Positions 35,894 through 44,664 are shown, numbered from the stretch's first letter. The stretch: DNA of 64,000 nt from Lachnospiraceae bacterium (GCA_021202635.1 JAJQCQ010000096.1:24716-88715), one strand, 5' to 3'. Made by a program: numbers and translations. Notes: generated by a model from the sequence alone, not told the origin.

Positions 35894-36042
35894 GTAAATC
35901 ATGCTGTGAAGGGGAATTCCCATGAGGGAACTTCCCTTTTCTGACAAAAAGACAAATTTGTCTGTGGAAAAGGCAGGCAGGGCGTGCTATACTAAACCGA
36001 ATCCTGAAGGGAACAAACGCAAAGCAGAAAGGAGCGTTCGTT

Positions 36043-36639
36043 ATGGAACTTTTTAAGAAAATTCGGGTAAATATGACGGTAAATGCATTTTTAACAATGC
36101 TGGTCGGGGTTTTGTTTGTGCTGAACCCGGGAGGAACGGGCAGCACGATCGCATTGATCGCCGGGATCGCAATCCTGCTTTCCGGAATTGTCGATATCAT
36201 TCGCTATATCAGTGACCGGGAATACGGTTTTCTGATGAGCGGCAGCCTGTTCGGCGGCGTGATTAAGTGCGTACTTGGCCTGTTTGCCGTGACGCATACC
36301 GGGACAATCATTACTTTGCTTACCTACATTCTGAGTGTATTTGTTATCATCGGCGGCGTGAACTGTCTGGAAAGCTCCTTGCAGTTAAAGAAGGCAAGGG
36401 TTTCCGCATGGGGTGTAAATATGGTGCTTTCCGCGGTGATTCTTGCGGCGGGGATTTTTATGCTGTTTTTCCCGTTTGACGCGGCGTCGACAGCGATTAT
36501 GATTGTAGGTGTGATTCTGATCGCGGATGGCCTGAACGAACTGCTTACCTCCTGGAGACTGAAGAAGATCGGAAAAGAGTTTGGCAGGACGGTCAAAGAC
36601 CTAAAAGATGAGATAGACGGAAATATCATTGATATGTAG
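36043..36639 (+). CDS. HdeD/DUF308-family membrane protein
   Basis: This 198-residue protein has six hydrophobic segments in three pairs (for example VLNPGGTGSTIALIAGIAIL and VVLFPFDAA-like turns before long helices) and matches the DUF308/HdeD family, named after an acid-resistance membrane protein of E. coli. The C terminus is cytoplasmic and Lys-rich. AGAAAGGAGCGTTCGTT precedes the ATG. An extended -10 (TGCTATACT) lies near 35986-35994, without a clear -35. The physiological role in Firmicutes is not known. Confidence 0.82.
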   Translation: MELFKKIRVNMTVNAFLTMLVGVLFVLNPGGTGSTIALIAGIAILLSGIVDIIRYISDREYGFLMSGSLFGGVIKCVLGLFAVTHTGTIITLLTYILSVFVIIGGVNCLESSLQLKKARVSAWGVNMVLSAVILAAGIFMLFFPFDAASTAIMIVGVILIADGLNELLTSWRLKKIGKEFGRTVKDLKDEIDGNIIDM

Positions 36640-36652
36640 GCAGATGGAGCTC

Positions 36653-36714
36653 GTTACAGGTCACACCTGTAGAGATAATAACAAGGTGAAATTGGTCAGG
36701 GTATGACCTGTAAC
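36653..36714. repeat. GTTAC...GTAAC dispersed repeat, full-length copy
   Basis: GTTACAGGTCACACC on the left pairs with GGTATGACCTGTAAC on the right. It begins 14 bases after the DUF308 gene stop and ends one base before an ATG that opens the thiamine pyrophosphokinase frame. Confidence 0.85.
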
Positions 36715-36778
36715 GATGATCGGAAAGAGTGGTCCCATCAGGGTGTATGGTGGTGAGCCAGAGAAGGGAGCTTACGCG

Positions 36779-37525
36779 GTGGACAGGCGATGCTTTATCG
36801 TAGGTGCGGGGGAATTCGACGGCTTTTTGACGGAAAGCCAGCCAGGGAAATACCGCATGGAACAGTGTTCAGGACGATTTTGTGAGGATGTCCGGAAGGC
36901 TGCGGACACGGACGCGGCTTTGGCGGTATCAGGTGAGGGCGATCTGCTCATTGCGGCGGACGGCGGTTACCGTTATCTGAAAAGTATGGGCATGGAACCG
37001 GATGTATTGCTGGGCGATTTTGATTCTCTGGAGGTGGTGCCGGAGCATCGTCATCTGATCCGGCATTCACCGATCAAGGACGATACGGATATGGCTCTGG
37101 CGGTTGCTTATGCCGAGGCGGAAGGGTATCAGACATTTTTCCTCTATGGTGGACTTGGAGGAAGACTGGATCACACGCTGGCCAATCTGCAGCTTCTGAC
37201 GCAGATGGCACGGAAAGGGCAGGAAGCCTGGCTGATTGGGCAGGGATTGATTCTGACTGCGGTTACAAATGGCAGGCTGCTTTTTCCGAAACAGGCGGGC
37301 GGGATGATCTCGGTTTTCTGTCAGGGCGAGCAGGCGCGGGGCGTGTATGAATCTGGGCTGAAATATGAGCTGGAGAACGCGGTGCTGACCTGTGACCGGG
37401 CGCTCGGCGTGAGCAATGAGTTTATCGGGGCTCCTGGCAGCATTGCGGTGAAGGATGGTACGCTTCTGGTGATGTGGGATGCGGCGAACGGATTGCCACA
37501 GCGGGAGATGTTTTCCGTCCGATGA
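36779..37525 (+). CDS. Thiamine pyrophosphokinase
   Basis: This cytoplasmic enzyme makes thiamine diphosphate from thiamine and ATP. Landmarks are LLIAADGGYRYL, VLLGDFDSLE, KDDTDMALAVAYAE and LYGGLGGRLDHTLANLQLL, all conserved in the family. I prefer the GTG at 36779 (248 residues, start VDRRCFIVGAGEF) because GGGAG lies upstream and it begins at the first conserved strand. The frame is open back to an ATG at 36716, which touches the end of the repeat and has no ribosome site. A segment of about 40 residues between FIVGAGEF and the AADGG motif is longer than in many homologues. Confidence 0.85.
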   Translation: MDRRCFIVGAGEFDGFLTESQPGKYRMEQCSGRFCEDVRKAADTDAALAVSGEGDLLIAADGGYRYLKSMGMEPDVLLGDFDSLEVVPEHRHLIRHSPIKDDTDMALAVAYAEAEGYQTFFLYGGLGGRLDHTLANLQLLTQMARKGQEAWLIGQGLILTAVTNGRLLFPKQAGGMISVFCQGEQARGVYESGLKYELENAVLTCDRALGVSNEFIGAPGSIAVKDGTLLVMWDAANGLPQREMFSVR

Positions 37526-37541
37526 AATGGAGATGGGTGTT

Positions 37542-37928
37542 ATGAAGAAAGTACGTTTTGTATATGGTGTCTGGCTGGCGGCTTTCGTCGTATTGCTGGC
37601 GGCGTGTTCGTTGGGATCCGTGCGGATTTCGAATCTGGGGAGCGTCCGGACCACGTGCTTCATGCTCTTTGGAATGACGGATCTGTTAAGCCTCCTGATG
37701 CTTTTGACGGGGTATGCTTCTTTTGAGAATGCGATTGATGCCCATGAAAAGTCCTTCAGGGCGCCGCTTCGGCAGCTGCTGTGTTTTTTCATGGCTACAG
37801 CCCTGTATGCTGTTTACTGCTTTTGCCTGGACGGATTGCCGCATACAGGAAGTACAACGGATTCGCTTGTGGCAGGCGGTCTGCTCTGTGCGGCGGCCGT
37901 TTTTTCCACCGGAAAACGGCTTTCTTAA
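37542..37928 (+). CDS. Small four-helix membrane protein, function unknown
   Basis: This 128-residue protein begins MKKVRFVYGVWLAAFVVLLA and has about four hydrophobic segments; the last contains DSLVAGGLLCAAAVFSTG. No family was recognised. A Cys after LLAA (LAACSLG) resembles a lipobox, but the protein continues as a multi-helix membrane protein, so lipidation is doubtful. It follows the thiamine pyrophosphokinase gene by 16 bases and is probably co-transcribed. The start at 37542 is supported by GGAGATGGGTGTT. Confidence 0.65.
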   Translation: MKKVRFVYGVWLAAFVVLLAACSLGSVRISNLGSVRTTCFMLFGMTDLLSLLMLLTGYASFENAIDAHEKSFRAPLRQLLCFFMATALYAVYCFCLDGLPHTGSTTDSLVAGGLLCAAAVFSTGKRLS

Positions 37929-38064
37929 GCAAAATTCTGCGGAAATTGCAATTTGGCGCAATTTCTGCTTGCTAAATCCCCCAAAAACGTTATAATGAAT
38001 AAAAATGCATCAAAATCTATCATTATTCATGGCGCCGGTTTGGGGCCGGAAAAGGAGGAGCATT

Positions 38065-38940
38065 ATGAAAAAAAGAATTGCAGCGATGGTATTGTCCGCA
38101 TGTATGGTAATGTCTATGGCGGTGCCGGCTTTTGCAGAGGAAGAGACGGAGTCTTCGGTTGACCTTTCCGCAGTGGAGACAGTCACAGAAGGGGTTCTGA
38201 CAGTCGCGACCAGCCCGGATTTTGCGCCGTATGAGTTCTACGCGATTGATGAAGACGGAAACGCGACGCTGGCTGGATTTGATATCGCACTGGCCGGATA
38301 TATAGCGGATTATCTTGGATTGGAGCTTGAGATTGTGACGGTCGATTTTGACGGTGTGCTCAGCGAGCTGCAGACAAAGTCTGTTGACCTTGGTATAGCG
38401 GGACTCTCACCGGATCCGGATCGCGAATCAATTATGGATTTCTCGGATTATTATTATTACGGTGGCCAGTCGTTCGTAACAGTGAAAGGAAAAGAAGATC
38501 TGTTTACCTCTCTGGAGGATACCAATAATCCTTCTTATTCGATCGGTGTACAGACCGGATCCATTCAGGTTGACTTAGCGAATGAGTATTCTCCGGATGC
38601 AGATATTGTATCTCTTCCGAAAGTGACAGATATTATTACAGATTTGCTGACTGGAAATCTGGACGGTGCTTATATTGAGACAGATGTAGCGAAGAGTTAT
38701 GCGACGAATTACGAAGATCTTGTTCTTGTACTGGATGTACCGTATGACGTAGAGGGCGGAGCAATCGGTGTCAGCAAGGGAAATGAAACCCTTCTTGCGG
38801 CAGTTAATGAAGCGATTGCGGCTGCGCTGGAAGATGGTTCTATGGACAGATTTGTCGCGGAGGCGAATGAGCTGGCTACCGGTGAAAAGTACGAAGGCCT
38901 GCTAGAAGAAGAGACCGAGACGGAGGCACTTACGGAGTAA
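38065..38940 (+). CDS. Polar amino-acid ABC substrate-binding protein
   Basis: This 291-residue exported protein is a family 3 solute-binding protein. It has a Sec signal (MKKRIAAMVLSACMVMSMAV, cleavage after AFA) with no lipobox cysteine at the cleavage site, then VATSPDFAPYEFYAIDEDGN, the family's ligand-binding start, and GFDIALAGYIADYLGLELEI. DLGIAGLSPDPDRESIMDFS is another landmark. The C terminus ends in an acidic Glu/Thr tail. AGGAGGAGCATT precedes the ATG. With the next permease and ATPase it forms a polar amino-acid importer; the exact amino acid is unknown. Confidence 0.9.
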   Translation: MKKRIAAMVLSACMVMSMAVPAFAEEETESSVDLSAVETVTEGVLTVATSPDFAPYEFYAIDEDGNATLAGFDIALAGYIADYLGLELEIVTVDFDGVLSELQTKSVDLGIAGLSPDPDRESIMDFSDYYYYGGQSFVTVKGKEDLFTSLEDTNNPSYSIGVQTGSIQVDLANEYSPDADIVSLPKVTDIITDLLTGNLDGAYIETDVAKSYATNYEDLVLVLDVPYDVEGGAIGVSKGNETLLAAVNEAIAAALEDGSMDRFVAEANELATGEKYEGLLEEETETEALTE

Positions 38941-39038
38941 GGAAGTGCATGCGAATCTGGCTGCAAAATCAGAAGAAATCCGTTCATTGTTTTTATGTAA
39001 AAAGACCTGGATTTATAATTGTATAAACTGCAAAGACG

Positions 39039-39195
39039 CAAGGAGCTCCCGCACGACAGACACAATGCGAAATGCGGCGGCTCCTTGTTCCGTACATCGG
39101 TGCGAACGTTCGTTGTGCCGCACCAGAATCTATTTTATGAATAAATACCTGCGCTGTGTGCTTTCCGGGAGAACCGGGACGCCAGGCTGCGCAGG
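39039..39195. other. Three stem-loops between binding-protein and permease genes
   Basis: CAAGGAGC with GCTCCTTG (39039-39087), GGTGCG with CGCACC (39099-39124) and CCTGCGC with GCGCAGG (39148-39195) follow one another. They have no T runs, so they look more like mRNA processing or stability elements than terminators. The last stem ends next to the permease ribosome site. Confidence 0.55.
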
Positions 39196-39209
39196 AAGAG
39201 GGAGTTTTC

Positions 39210-39992
39210 ATGAGCCTTTTTCAATTAAGTAATTTTGCCAAAATCGTGCCTTACTGGCAGCTGTTTGCGCAGGGCGTGGTGGTGACGGTTCTGATGTCAC
39301 TGTTTACCGTTGTGATTGGTTTTGTCCTTGCGCTGATTCTTGCGCTGATGCGTCTCTCGAACTTTCGGCCGTTGCGCTTTCTGGGAATCGGGAGCGACGG
39401 ACATGAAAAGCAGGGTGGCGTACTTTTGAAAATCAGCCGCTTCAACCCGCTGAATTTTCTGGCGACGGCCTATGTGGAAGTCCTGCGTTCCACCCCGGTT
39501 GTGGTGCAGGTGTTTATTATTTACTATGTAGTGTTCAGTGCGATCAGCCTTCCTTCGTTTAAGCTGTTCGGATTCATCAAATTTAACCGTTTCTTCCCGG
39601 GCGTGGTGGCTCTGGGTATGAACTCAGGCGCGTATCTGTGTGAGATCATCCGCTCCGGTATTCAGTCCATCGACGGCGGACAGACAGAGGCGGCGCGCTC
39701 ACTGGGCATGTCGCAGGTACAGAATATGCGCTATATCATTCTGCCGCAGGCGCTGAAAAATATCCTTCCGGCCATTGCGAATGAATTTGTCGTGATCATC
39801 AAGGAATCCGCAATCACTTATACGATCGGTGTGCAGGATATCATGTCGGCGGTCAATGCGGTGAAGGGTGCGACATTTATCATCGCGGAGCCGCTGATTG
39901 TGGCGACGGTGCTGTATTTCTGTCTGTGTTTCCCGACATCCAAGCTGATTGCGTATTTTGAGAGGAGGATGAGCCGTGGCGACAGGAGATAG
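39210..39992 (+). CDS. Polar amino-acid ABC permease
   Basis: This 260-residue membrane protein is a HisM/GlnP-type permease. It has five or six helices, the family motif [20 protein letters not shown], and the EAA loop [24 protein letters not shown] chose the ATG at 39210, with GGAAGAGGGAGTTTTC upstream. A short insertion after the first helix ([19 protein letters not shown]) is longer than in many GlnP proteins. It overlaps the ATPase gene by 17 bases, indicating coupled translation. Confidence 0.92.
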   Translation: MSLFQLSNFAKIVPYWQLFAQGVVVTVLMSLFTVVIGFVLALILALMRLSNFRPLRFLGIGSDGHEKQGGVLLKISRFNPLNFLATAYVEVLRSTPVVVQVFIIYYVVFSAISLPSFKLFGFIKFNRFFPGVVALGMNSGAYLCEIIRSGIQSIDGGQTEAARSLGMSQVQNMRYIILPQALKNILPAIANEFVVIIKESAITYTIGVQDIMSAVNAVKGATFIIAEPLIVATVLYFCLCFPTSKLIAYFERRMSRGDRR

Positions 39993-40752
39993 CCTGATCC
40001 GGGTAACCGGTCTGAAAAAGCATTACAATGGCGGAGCCATCAAGGCTCTGGACGGTGTGACGGTAGATATTCAGAGGGGAGACGTGATGGTAGTCATCGG
40101 GCCGTCCGGCTCTGGTAAGTCGACCTTTCTGCGCAGCCTGAACCTGCTGGAGACGCCTACCGAGGGTTCTATCATTTTTGACGGAATCGATATTACAAAG
40201 AAAAAATATAAGGACGCGTCCGGAAAAACGGTGAAGCTGGACATCGACGGGCTGCGGCAGAAAATGGGGATGGTGTTTCAGCATTTTAATCTGTTCCCGC
40301 ATAAGACGATCCTGGAAAATATGACCCTTGCTCCGATTAAAGTAAGAAAAATGGAACCCGCGCAGGCGAATGAGATGGCATTGGCACTGCTTGACCGCGT
40401 GGGCCTGAAGGATCGCGCGGACGCTTATCCGATCCAGCTCTCTGGCGGGCAGAAGCAGCGTGTGGCAATTGTGCGCGCGCTGGCGATGGAGCCGGAGGTT
40501 ATGCTGTTTGATGAGCCGACCTCCGCGCTTGATCCGGAGATGGTTGGCGAGGTGCTGGAGGTTATGAAGGAGTTGGCGGGCGAAGGCATGACGATGGTGT
40601 GCGTGACCCACGAGATGGGGTTTGCCCGTGAGGTGGGCAACCGCGTGCTCTTCATGGCAGACGGAATGCTTGTAGAACAGGGGACGCCGTCCGATATTTT
40701 TGATCATCCCCGGAATCCGAGACTGCAGGATTTCCTGGCCAAGGTACTTTGA
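39976..40752 (+). CDS. Polar amino-acid ABC ATPase, GlnQ type
   Basis: This 258-residue cytoplasmic ATPase powers the amino-acid importer. It has Walker A (GPSGSGKST), the Q loop [12 protein letters not shown], signature [14 protein letters not shown], Walker B ([12 protein letters not shown]) and switch His in CVTHEMGFA, all typical of GlnQ. It starts at a GTG preceded by GAGGAGGATGAGCC, inside the end of the permease gene. A 20-residue insert with [18 protein letters not shown] lengthens the region before the Q loop. Confidence 0.92.
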   Translation: MATGDSLIRVTGLKKHYNGGAIKALDGVTVDIQRGDVMVVIGPSGSGKSTFLRSLNLLETPTEGSIIFDGIDITKKKYKDASGKTVKLDIDGLRQKMGMVFQHFNLFPHKTILENMTLAPIKVRKMEPAQANEMALALLDRVGLKDRADAYPIQLSGGQKQRVAIVRALAMEPEVMLFDEPTSALDPEMVGEVLEVMKELAGEGMTMVCVTHEMGFAREVGNRVLFMADGMLVEQGTPSDIFDHPRNPRLQDFLAKVL

Positions 40753-40838
40753 CGCGGGGCTGTGGAAGCAAATCCTCAGGCGTTTGCTGGCCGCGTAAGA
40801 AAAAGGAAATGAAAACGCACAAACGGGTGCAAAACGGT

Positions 40839-40893
40839 ACGCCCGCCTGTTGCCGGATTGAAAGATTTCGGCAGGAGCGGGCGTTTCGATTTG
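40839..40893 (+). terminator. Terminator after the amino-acid importer operon
   Basis: CGCCCGCCTGTTGCCG and CGGCAGGAGCGGGCG make a long stem with a 13-base loop, followed by TTTCGATTT. It should end most importer transcripts before the amidohydrolase gene. Confidence 0.65.
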
Positions 40894-40989
40894 TGTGGAA
40901 ATCCGTTTTGAATCCTTGCCGGATGAAAGAATGGATTCGAGAGAGATGACAGGCTGATAACGGATATTTCGTATGGAGGAAGGTTTGTT

Positions 40990-42438
40990 ATGACGGAAAG
41001 AAAAGTGGCTGCGCTTGCGGCCATCGACGCGAAAACGGAAGAAATCATCAATGTGGCAGATCACATCTGGGAATATGCGGAGCTGTCGCTAAAGGAGTGG
41101 AAGTCTGCCGCATTATACTGCGAAACGCTGGAAAAGGAAGGCTTTCGGGTGGAGCGCGGCATCTGCGGAATTGAGACTGCCTTCGCTGCGTCCTGGGGCT
41201 TTGGAAAGCCTCATATCGGGATTCTGGCGGAGTATGACGCCCTCTCCGGGCTGTCCCAAAAAGGCGGCGCATTGACGCGTGAGGAACTTACAGCAGGCGG
41301 CAGCGGCCATGGCTGCGGGCATAACCTGCTCGGTGCGGGCACGTTTGCCGCAGCATTGGGGATAAAAGCTTATCTGGAGCAGACCGGACATCCCGGTACG
41401 GTGACGCTGTATGGCTGTCCCGGTGAGGAGGGCGGTGCAGCGAAAGCATTTATGGCGCGGGATGGTCTCTGGAAAGAGCTGGATGCGGCGCTGACCTGGC
41501 ATCCGGAGGATGTGAACGAGGTCGCGACCGGTTCGTCCAATTCCTGTATTCAGGTACAGTACAAATTCACCGGTGTTGCTTCCCATGCGGCAGGTGCGCC
41601 GGAGCAGGGGCGCAGTGCCCTGGACGCGGTAGAACTGATGAACATCGGCGTACAGTTTCTGCGGGAGCATATGAGCGACAAGGCACGGATTCATTACGCG
41701 ATCACCGACGCCGGCGGCTGCAGCCCGAATGTGGTTCAGCCAAGGGCGAGTGTGCTTTATATGGTGCGCTCGAATCATGTGTCGGAGGCGGTAGAGCTGC
41801 AGAAAAGAGTCGACCGCATCGCCGAGGGAGCCGCGCTGATGACCGACACGGCGTTTGAACGCAAATTTATCGATGGTCTGGCCGATACCGTCAGCAATTT
41901 CGCGCTGGAACGGGTATTGTATGAGAACTTTCGTGAACAGGGGGTTCCTTCCTACACGGAAGAGGAGCACGCGTATGCCAATGCACTTGCGGCGACTTAC
42001 TCCGGCAGTGATGCGCTGCCCGGTGTAGCGGCAGCCAATGACGCGGCTGCGCGGGAAGAGGTGCGGGTACTGCGGGAAAAGGCCGGACATGCCATGAATG
42101 ATTTTCTGGCGCCGCTGTATCAGGGAGAGGCCTTTCAGCCGGGATCTACCGATGTGGCGGATGTGAGCTGGCTGACGCCGACCGCGCAGATTCATGTGGC
42201 ATCCTGGCCGAATGGCTGTCCGGGACACAGCTGGCAGAATGTTTCCTGTGACCGGACCGGGATCGGGCACAAGGCCGCGCTCCACGCCGGAAAGGTGCTC
42301 GCCGCGGCCGCGATCGATCTGTACGAGAATCCGGGAATTCTGGATGAGGCGCGCGCGGAGTTTGAGCGGCGCACCCGCGAGGGCTATACCTGCCCGATTC
42401 CGGAAGGTGCGGTACCGACTGTGCCGGACCTTGGGTGA
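40990..42438 (+). CDS. M20-family amidohydrolase, AbgB-like
   Basis: This 482-residue cytoplasmic hydrolase resembles AbgB, a subunit of the p-aminobenzoyl-glutamate hydrolase, and other M20 amidohydrolases. Landmarks are HIGILAEYDALSGLSQ, the metal-binding GCGHNLLGAG, YGCPGEEGGAAKAFM with the catalytic Glu-Glu pair, LTWHPED, and SHAAGAPEQGRSALDAVELM. TATGGAGGAAGGTTTGTT precedes the ATG. It lies after the polar amino-acid importer, so it may release an amino acid from imported N-acyl or aminobenzoyl compounds (inference). Substrate not known. Confidence 0.87.
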   Translation: MTERKVAALAAIDAKTEEIINVADHIWEYAELSLKEWKSAALYCETLEKEGFRVERGICGIETAFAASWGFGKPHIGILAEYDALSGLSQKGGALTREELTAGGSGHGCGHNLLGAGTFAAALGIKAYLEQTGHPGTVTLYGCPGEEGGAAKAFMARDGLWKELDAALTWHPEDVNEVATGSSNSCIQVQYKFTGVASHAAGAPEQGRSALDAVELMNIGVQFLREHMSDKARIHYAITDAGGCSPNVVQPRASVLYMVRSNHVSEAVELQKRVDRIAEGAALMTDTAFERKFIDGLADTVSNFALERVLYENFREQGVPSYTEEEHAYANALAATYSGSDALPGVAAANDAAAREEVRVLREKAGHAMNDFLAPLYQGEAFQPGSTDVADVSWLTPTAQIHVASWPNGCPGHSWQNVSCDRTGIGHKAALHAGKVLAAAAIDLYENPGILDEARAEFERRTREGYTCPIPEGAVPTVPDLG

Positions 42439-42504
42439 TGTGAAAAATGAATCGCATTTTACTCATTGCGGATGATTTCGAATGGATTTGTCAGATTGCC
42501 CTTA

Positions 42505-42533
42505 TTGCAATTCCAAATGTCCCGTGGTATACT
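42505..42533 (+). promoter_or_regulatory. gpmI promoter
   Basis: TTGCAA (42505-42510) and TATACT (42528-42533) have a 17-base spacer, with TGG making an extended -10. This places the transcription start about 120 bases before the gpmI ATG. Confidence 0.7.
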
Positions 42534-42663
42534 CTCCTTTGGAAAAAAGGCAATTGGGCTTAGATTTCCGGGGCCATGGCACCTGACGGTAAGTGCAGGC
42601 AGAAGCTGCGAAGAAATGCTGCAGCTTTGGTACAAGTTTATGAGATACAAGGAGAATCGGAAA

Positions 42664-44205
42664 ATGAAAAAACCAACCGTTTTGATGATTTTGGATGGAT
42701 ATGGATTGAATGAGAAGACAGAGGGTAATGCGATCGCGCAGGCCGCGACCCCTGTGATGGACAACCTGATGGCGACCTGCCCGTTTGTACAGGGCGCGGC
42801 GAGCGGTCTTTCGGTTGGATTGCCGGATGGACAGATGGGTAATTCAGAGGTCGGTCACATGAATATGGGCGCCGGGCGCGTGGTTTATCAGGATCTGACG
42901 AGAATTACGAAGGAAATCCAGGATGGAGATTTCTTTGAAAATCCGGAGCTGAAGCGCGCGATGGAGAACGCGAAGAAGAACGATTCCAGCCTTCATATGT
43001 GGGGCCTGCTCTCCGACGGCGGTGTGCACAGCCACAATACGCATGTGTATGCGCTGCTGCAGATGGCGAAGAATTATGGTCTGAAGAAGGTGTATGTACA
43101 CTGCTTCCTGGACGGGCGTGATACGCCGCCGGCATCCGGAAAGGATTATGTACAGGAGCTGACCGATAAGATGCAGGAGATCGGCGTCGGCGAGATCGGT
43201 GTGGTATCCGGCCGCTATTACGCGATGGACCGGGACAATCGCTGGGATCGCGTGGAGAAGGCTTACCGTGCGCTGGTTTACGGCGAGGGTGAGACGGCGA
43301 ATTCCGGCGTGGAGGCGGTAGCGCAGTCCTATGAGAAGGATGTGACAGACGAGTTTGTCCTTCCGACCGTGGTTATGAAGGACGGCGCTCCTGTGACGAC
43401 CGTGAAGGATGGAGATTCCGTGATTTTCTTCAATTTCCGCCCGGATCGTGCGCGGGAGCTGACCCGCACATTCTGCTGCGATGATTTTGATGGATTTGAC
43501 CGCGGACCGCGCGTTCATGTGACCTATGTGTGCTTTGCGGATTACGATGTGACGATTCCGAATAAGACGGTCGCGTTCCCGAAGATTTCGGTGACAAACA
43601 CATTCGGCGAGTACCTGGCGGCACATAATATGACGCAGGCGCGTATCGCGGAGACGGAGAAGTACGCCCATGTGACCTTCTTCTTCAACGGCGGCGTGGA
43701 AGCGCCGAACCCGGGCGAGGATCGGATTCTGGTGAAGTCTCCGAAGGTAGCGACTTACGATCTGCAGCCGGAGATGAGTGCTCCGGAGGTATGTGAGAAA
43801 ATCGTTGGCGCAGTGACCTCCGGCAAATACGACGTCGTGATCACGAATTTCGCGAACCCGGATATGGTTGGCCATACCGGCGTTCTCTCTGCGGCGATTA
43901 AGGCCATTGAGACGGTGGATGAGTGTGTGGGCAAGGTCGTTGAGGCGGTAAAATCCATGGATGGCAAGCTGTTCATCTGCGCGGACCATGGGAACGCGGA
44001 GCAGCTGATTGACTATGAGACCGGCGAGCCGTTTACGGCGCACACGACGAACCCGGTGCCGTTTATCCTTGTGAATTGCGGCGAGGGCGTTGGACTGCGC
44101 GAGGGCGGACGTCTCGCGGATATTGTTCCGACTCTGATTGAGCTGATGGGGATGGAGCAGCCGGCGGAGATGACCGGACAGTCTCTGCTGACACATGAGG
44201 CGTGA
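42664..44205 (+). CDS. gpmI: 2,3-bisphosphoglycerate-independent phosphoglycerate mutase
   Basis: This 513-residue glycolytic enzyme interconverts 3- and 2-phosphoglycerate using two Mn ions. The start MKKPTVLMILDGYGLNEKTE has the first metal Asp, and MGNSEVGHMNMGAGRV carries the catalytic Ser. CADHGNAEQL and TAHTTNPVPFIL near the end are family motifs. The ATG at 42664 follows CAAGGAGAATCGGAA; longer frames overlap the promoter. The stop codon lies within the first unit of a 37-base tandem repeat (44171-44281), so the last residues are encoded by repeated DNA. Confidence 0.95.
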   Translation: MKKPTVLMILDGYGLNEKTEGNAIAQAATPVMDNLMATCPFVQGAASGLSVGLPDGQMGNSEVGHMNMGAGRVVYQDLTRITKEIQDGDFFENPELKRAMENAKKNDSSLHMWGLLSDGGVHSHNTHVYALLQMAKNYGLKKVYVHCFLDGRDTPPASGKDYVQELTDKMQEIGVGEIGVVSGRYYAMDRDNRWDRVEKAYRALVYGEGETANSGVEAVAQSYEKDVTDEFVLPTVVMKDGAPVTTVKDGDSVIFFNFRPDRARELTRTFCCDDFDGFDRGPRVHVTYVCFADYDVTIPNKTVAFPKISVTNTFGEYLAAHNMTQARIAETEKYAHVTFFFNGGVEAPNPGEDRILVKSPKVATYDLQPEMSAPEVCEKIVGAVTSGKYDVVITNFANPDMVGHTGVLSAAIKAIETVDECVGKVVEAVKSMDGKLFICADHGNAEQLIDYETGEPFTAHTTNPVPFILVNCGEGVGLREGGRLADIVPTLIELMGMEQPAEMTGQSLLTHEA

Positions 44206-44281
44206 TCTGACCGGAACGTCCCTGCTGACGGATGAAGCGTGATCTGACAGATCAGTCCTTGCTGATACCTAAGACGCGATC
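44171..44281. repeat. Three tandem 37-base copies at the gpmI 3' end
   Basis: Units 44171-44207, 44208-44244 and 44245-44281 each begin TGAC and share a CAGTC(T)CTGCTGA-like core and a GCG(T)GATC end. Unit 1 codes for the gpmI C terminus, unit 2 is similar with about 6-7 differences, and unit 3 is more diverged. 37 is not a multiple of three, so the extra units are non-coding. Confidence 0.75.
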
Positions 44282-44316
44282 GGACACGCAGGCCAGATGT
44301 TTACAAAATTATTCAG

Positions 44317-44349
44317 AAAGACCCGGGGGTTTGCCTTCGGGTCTTTTTT
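44317..44349 (+). terminator. Rho-independent terminator after gpmI
   Basis: AAGACCC and GGGTCTT pair with additional inner G-C pairs, followed by six T residues. Confidence 0.85.
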
Positions 44350-44415
44350 CGACACGATTCGGTTACCCGGTCCATTTTAATATGGAAAAAAGAATTAATA
44401 AAACATGAAAAAAGC

Positions 44416-44444
44416 TTGCTACATTATGGTATTTTCGTTACAAT
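44416..44444 (+). promoter_or_regulatory. Candidate promoter upstream of the GH25 gene
   Basis: TTGCTA (44416-44421) and TACAAT (44439-44444) are 17 bases apart. The dispersed palindrome at 44470-44570 would then lie in the 5' leader. Confidence 0.5.
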
Positions 44445-44469
44445 GTGTGAGTATATAAAGAGTGTAACG

Positions 44470-44570
44470 GTTACTGGTCACAACCCGACCACGCACTTGC
44501 TGCGTGGTCAGGGCTTATCCCACACGAAGTGTGGGATGCCACCCGGCGAGGGTTGAAAACGTAGTGTAAC
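44470..44570. repeat. Long GTTACTGGTCACAA palindrome with nested hairpins
   Basis: It begins GTTACTGGTCACAACCCGAC and ends GGTTGAAAACGTAGTGTAAC. Inside are CCACGCACTTGCTGCGTGG and CCCACACGAAGTGTGGG, two perfect small hairpins. The same outer blocks, without the second hairpin, occur at 13697-13753. Confidence 0.8.
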
Positions 44571-44664
44571 GTGTAACGTTCAGATTCACTGTCCGTTCAT
44601 TCGTTCATACTATATAGTAATACAGACGGTTGTCTGACGTATTTCAGAAAGGGCAGGGGAAAGG

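Noticed and set aside
37542-37928. Lipoprotein assignment for the small membrane protein (LAACS)
   Set aside because: The following sequence contains further membrane helices, so the Cys is more likely within a helix boundary than a lipidation site.
40749-40949. Short plus-strand frame after the amino-acid ATPase
   Set aside because: It covers the terminator hairpin, has no ribosome site and shows no protein-like pattern.
42844-44196. Minus-strand open frame (450 codons) opposite gpmI
   Set aside because: Shadow of the gpmI coding pattern; its His/Arg/Leu-rich composition is typical of antisense translation.
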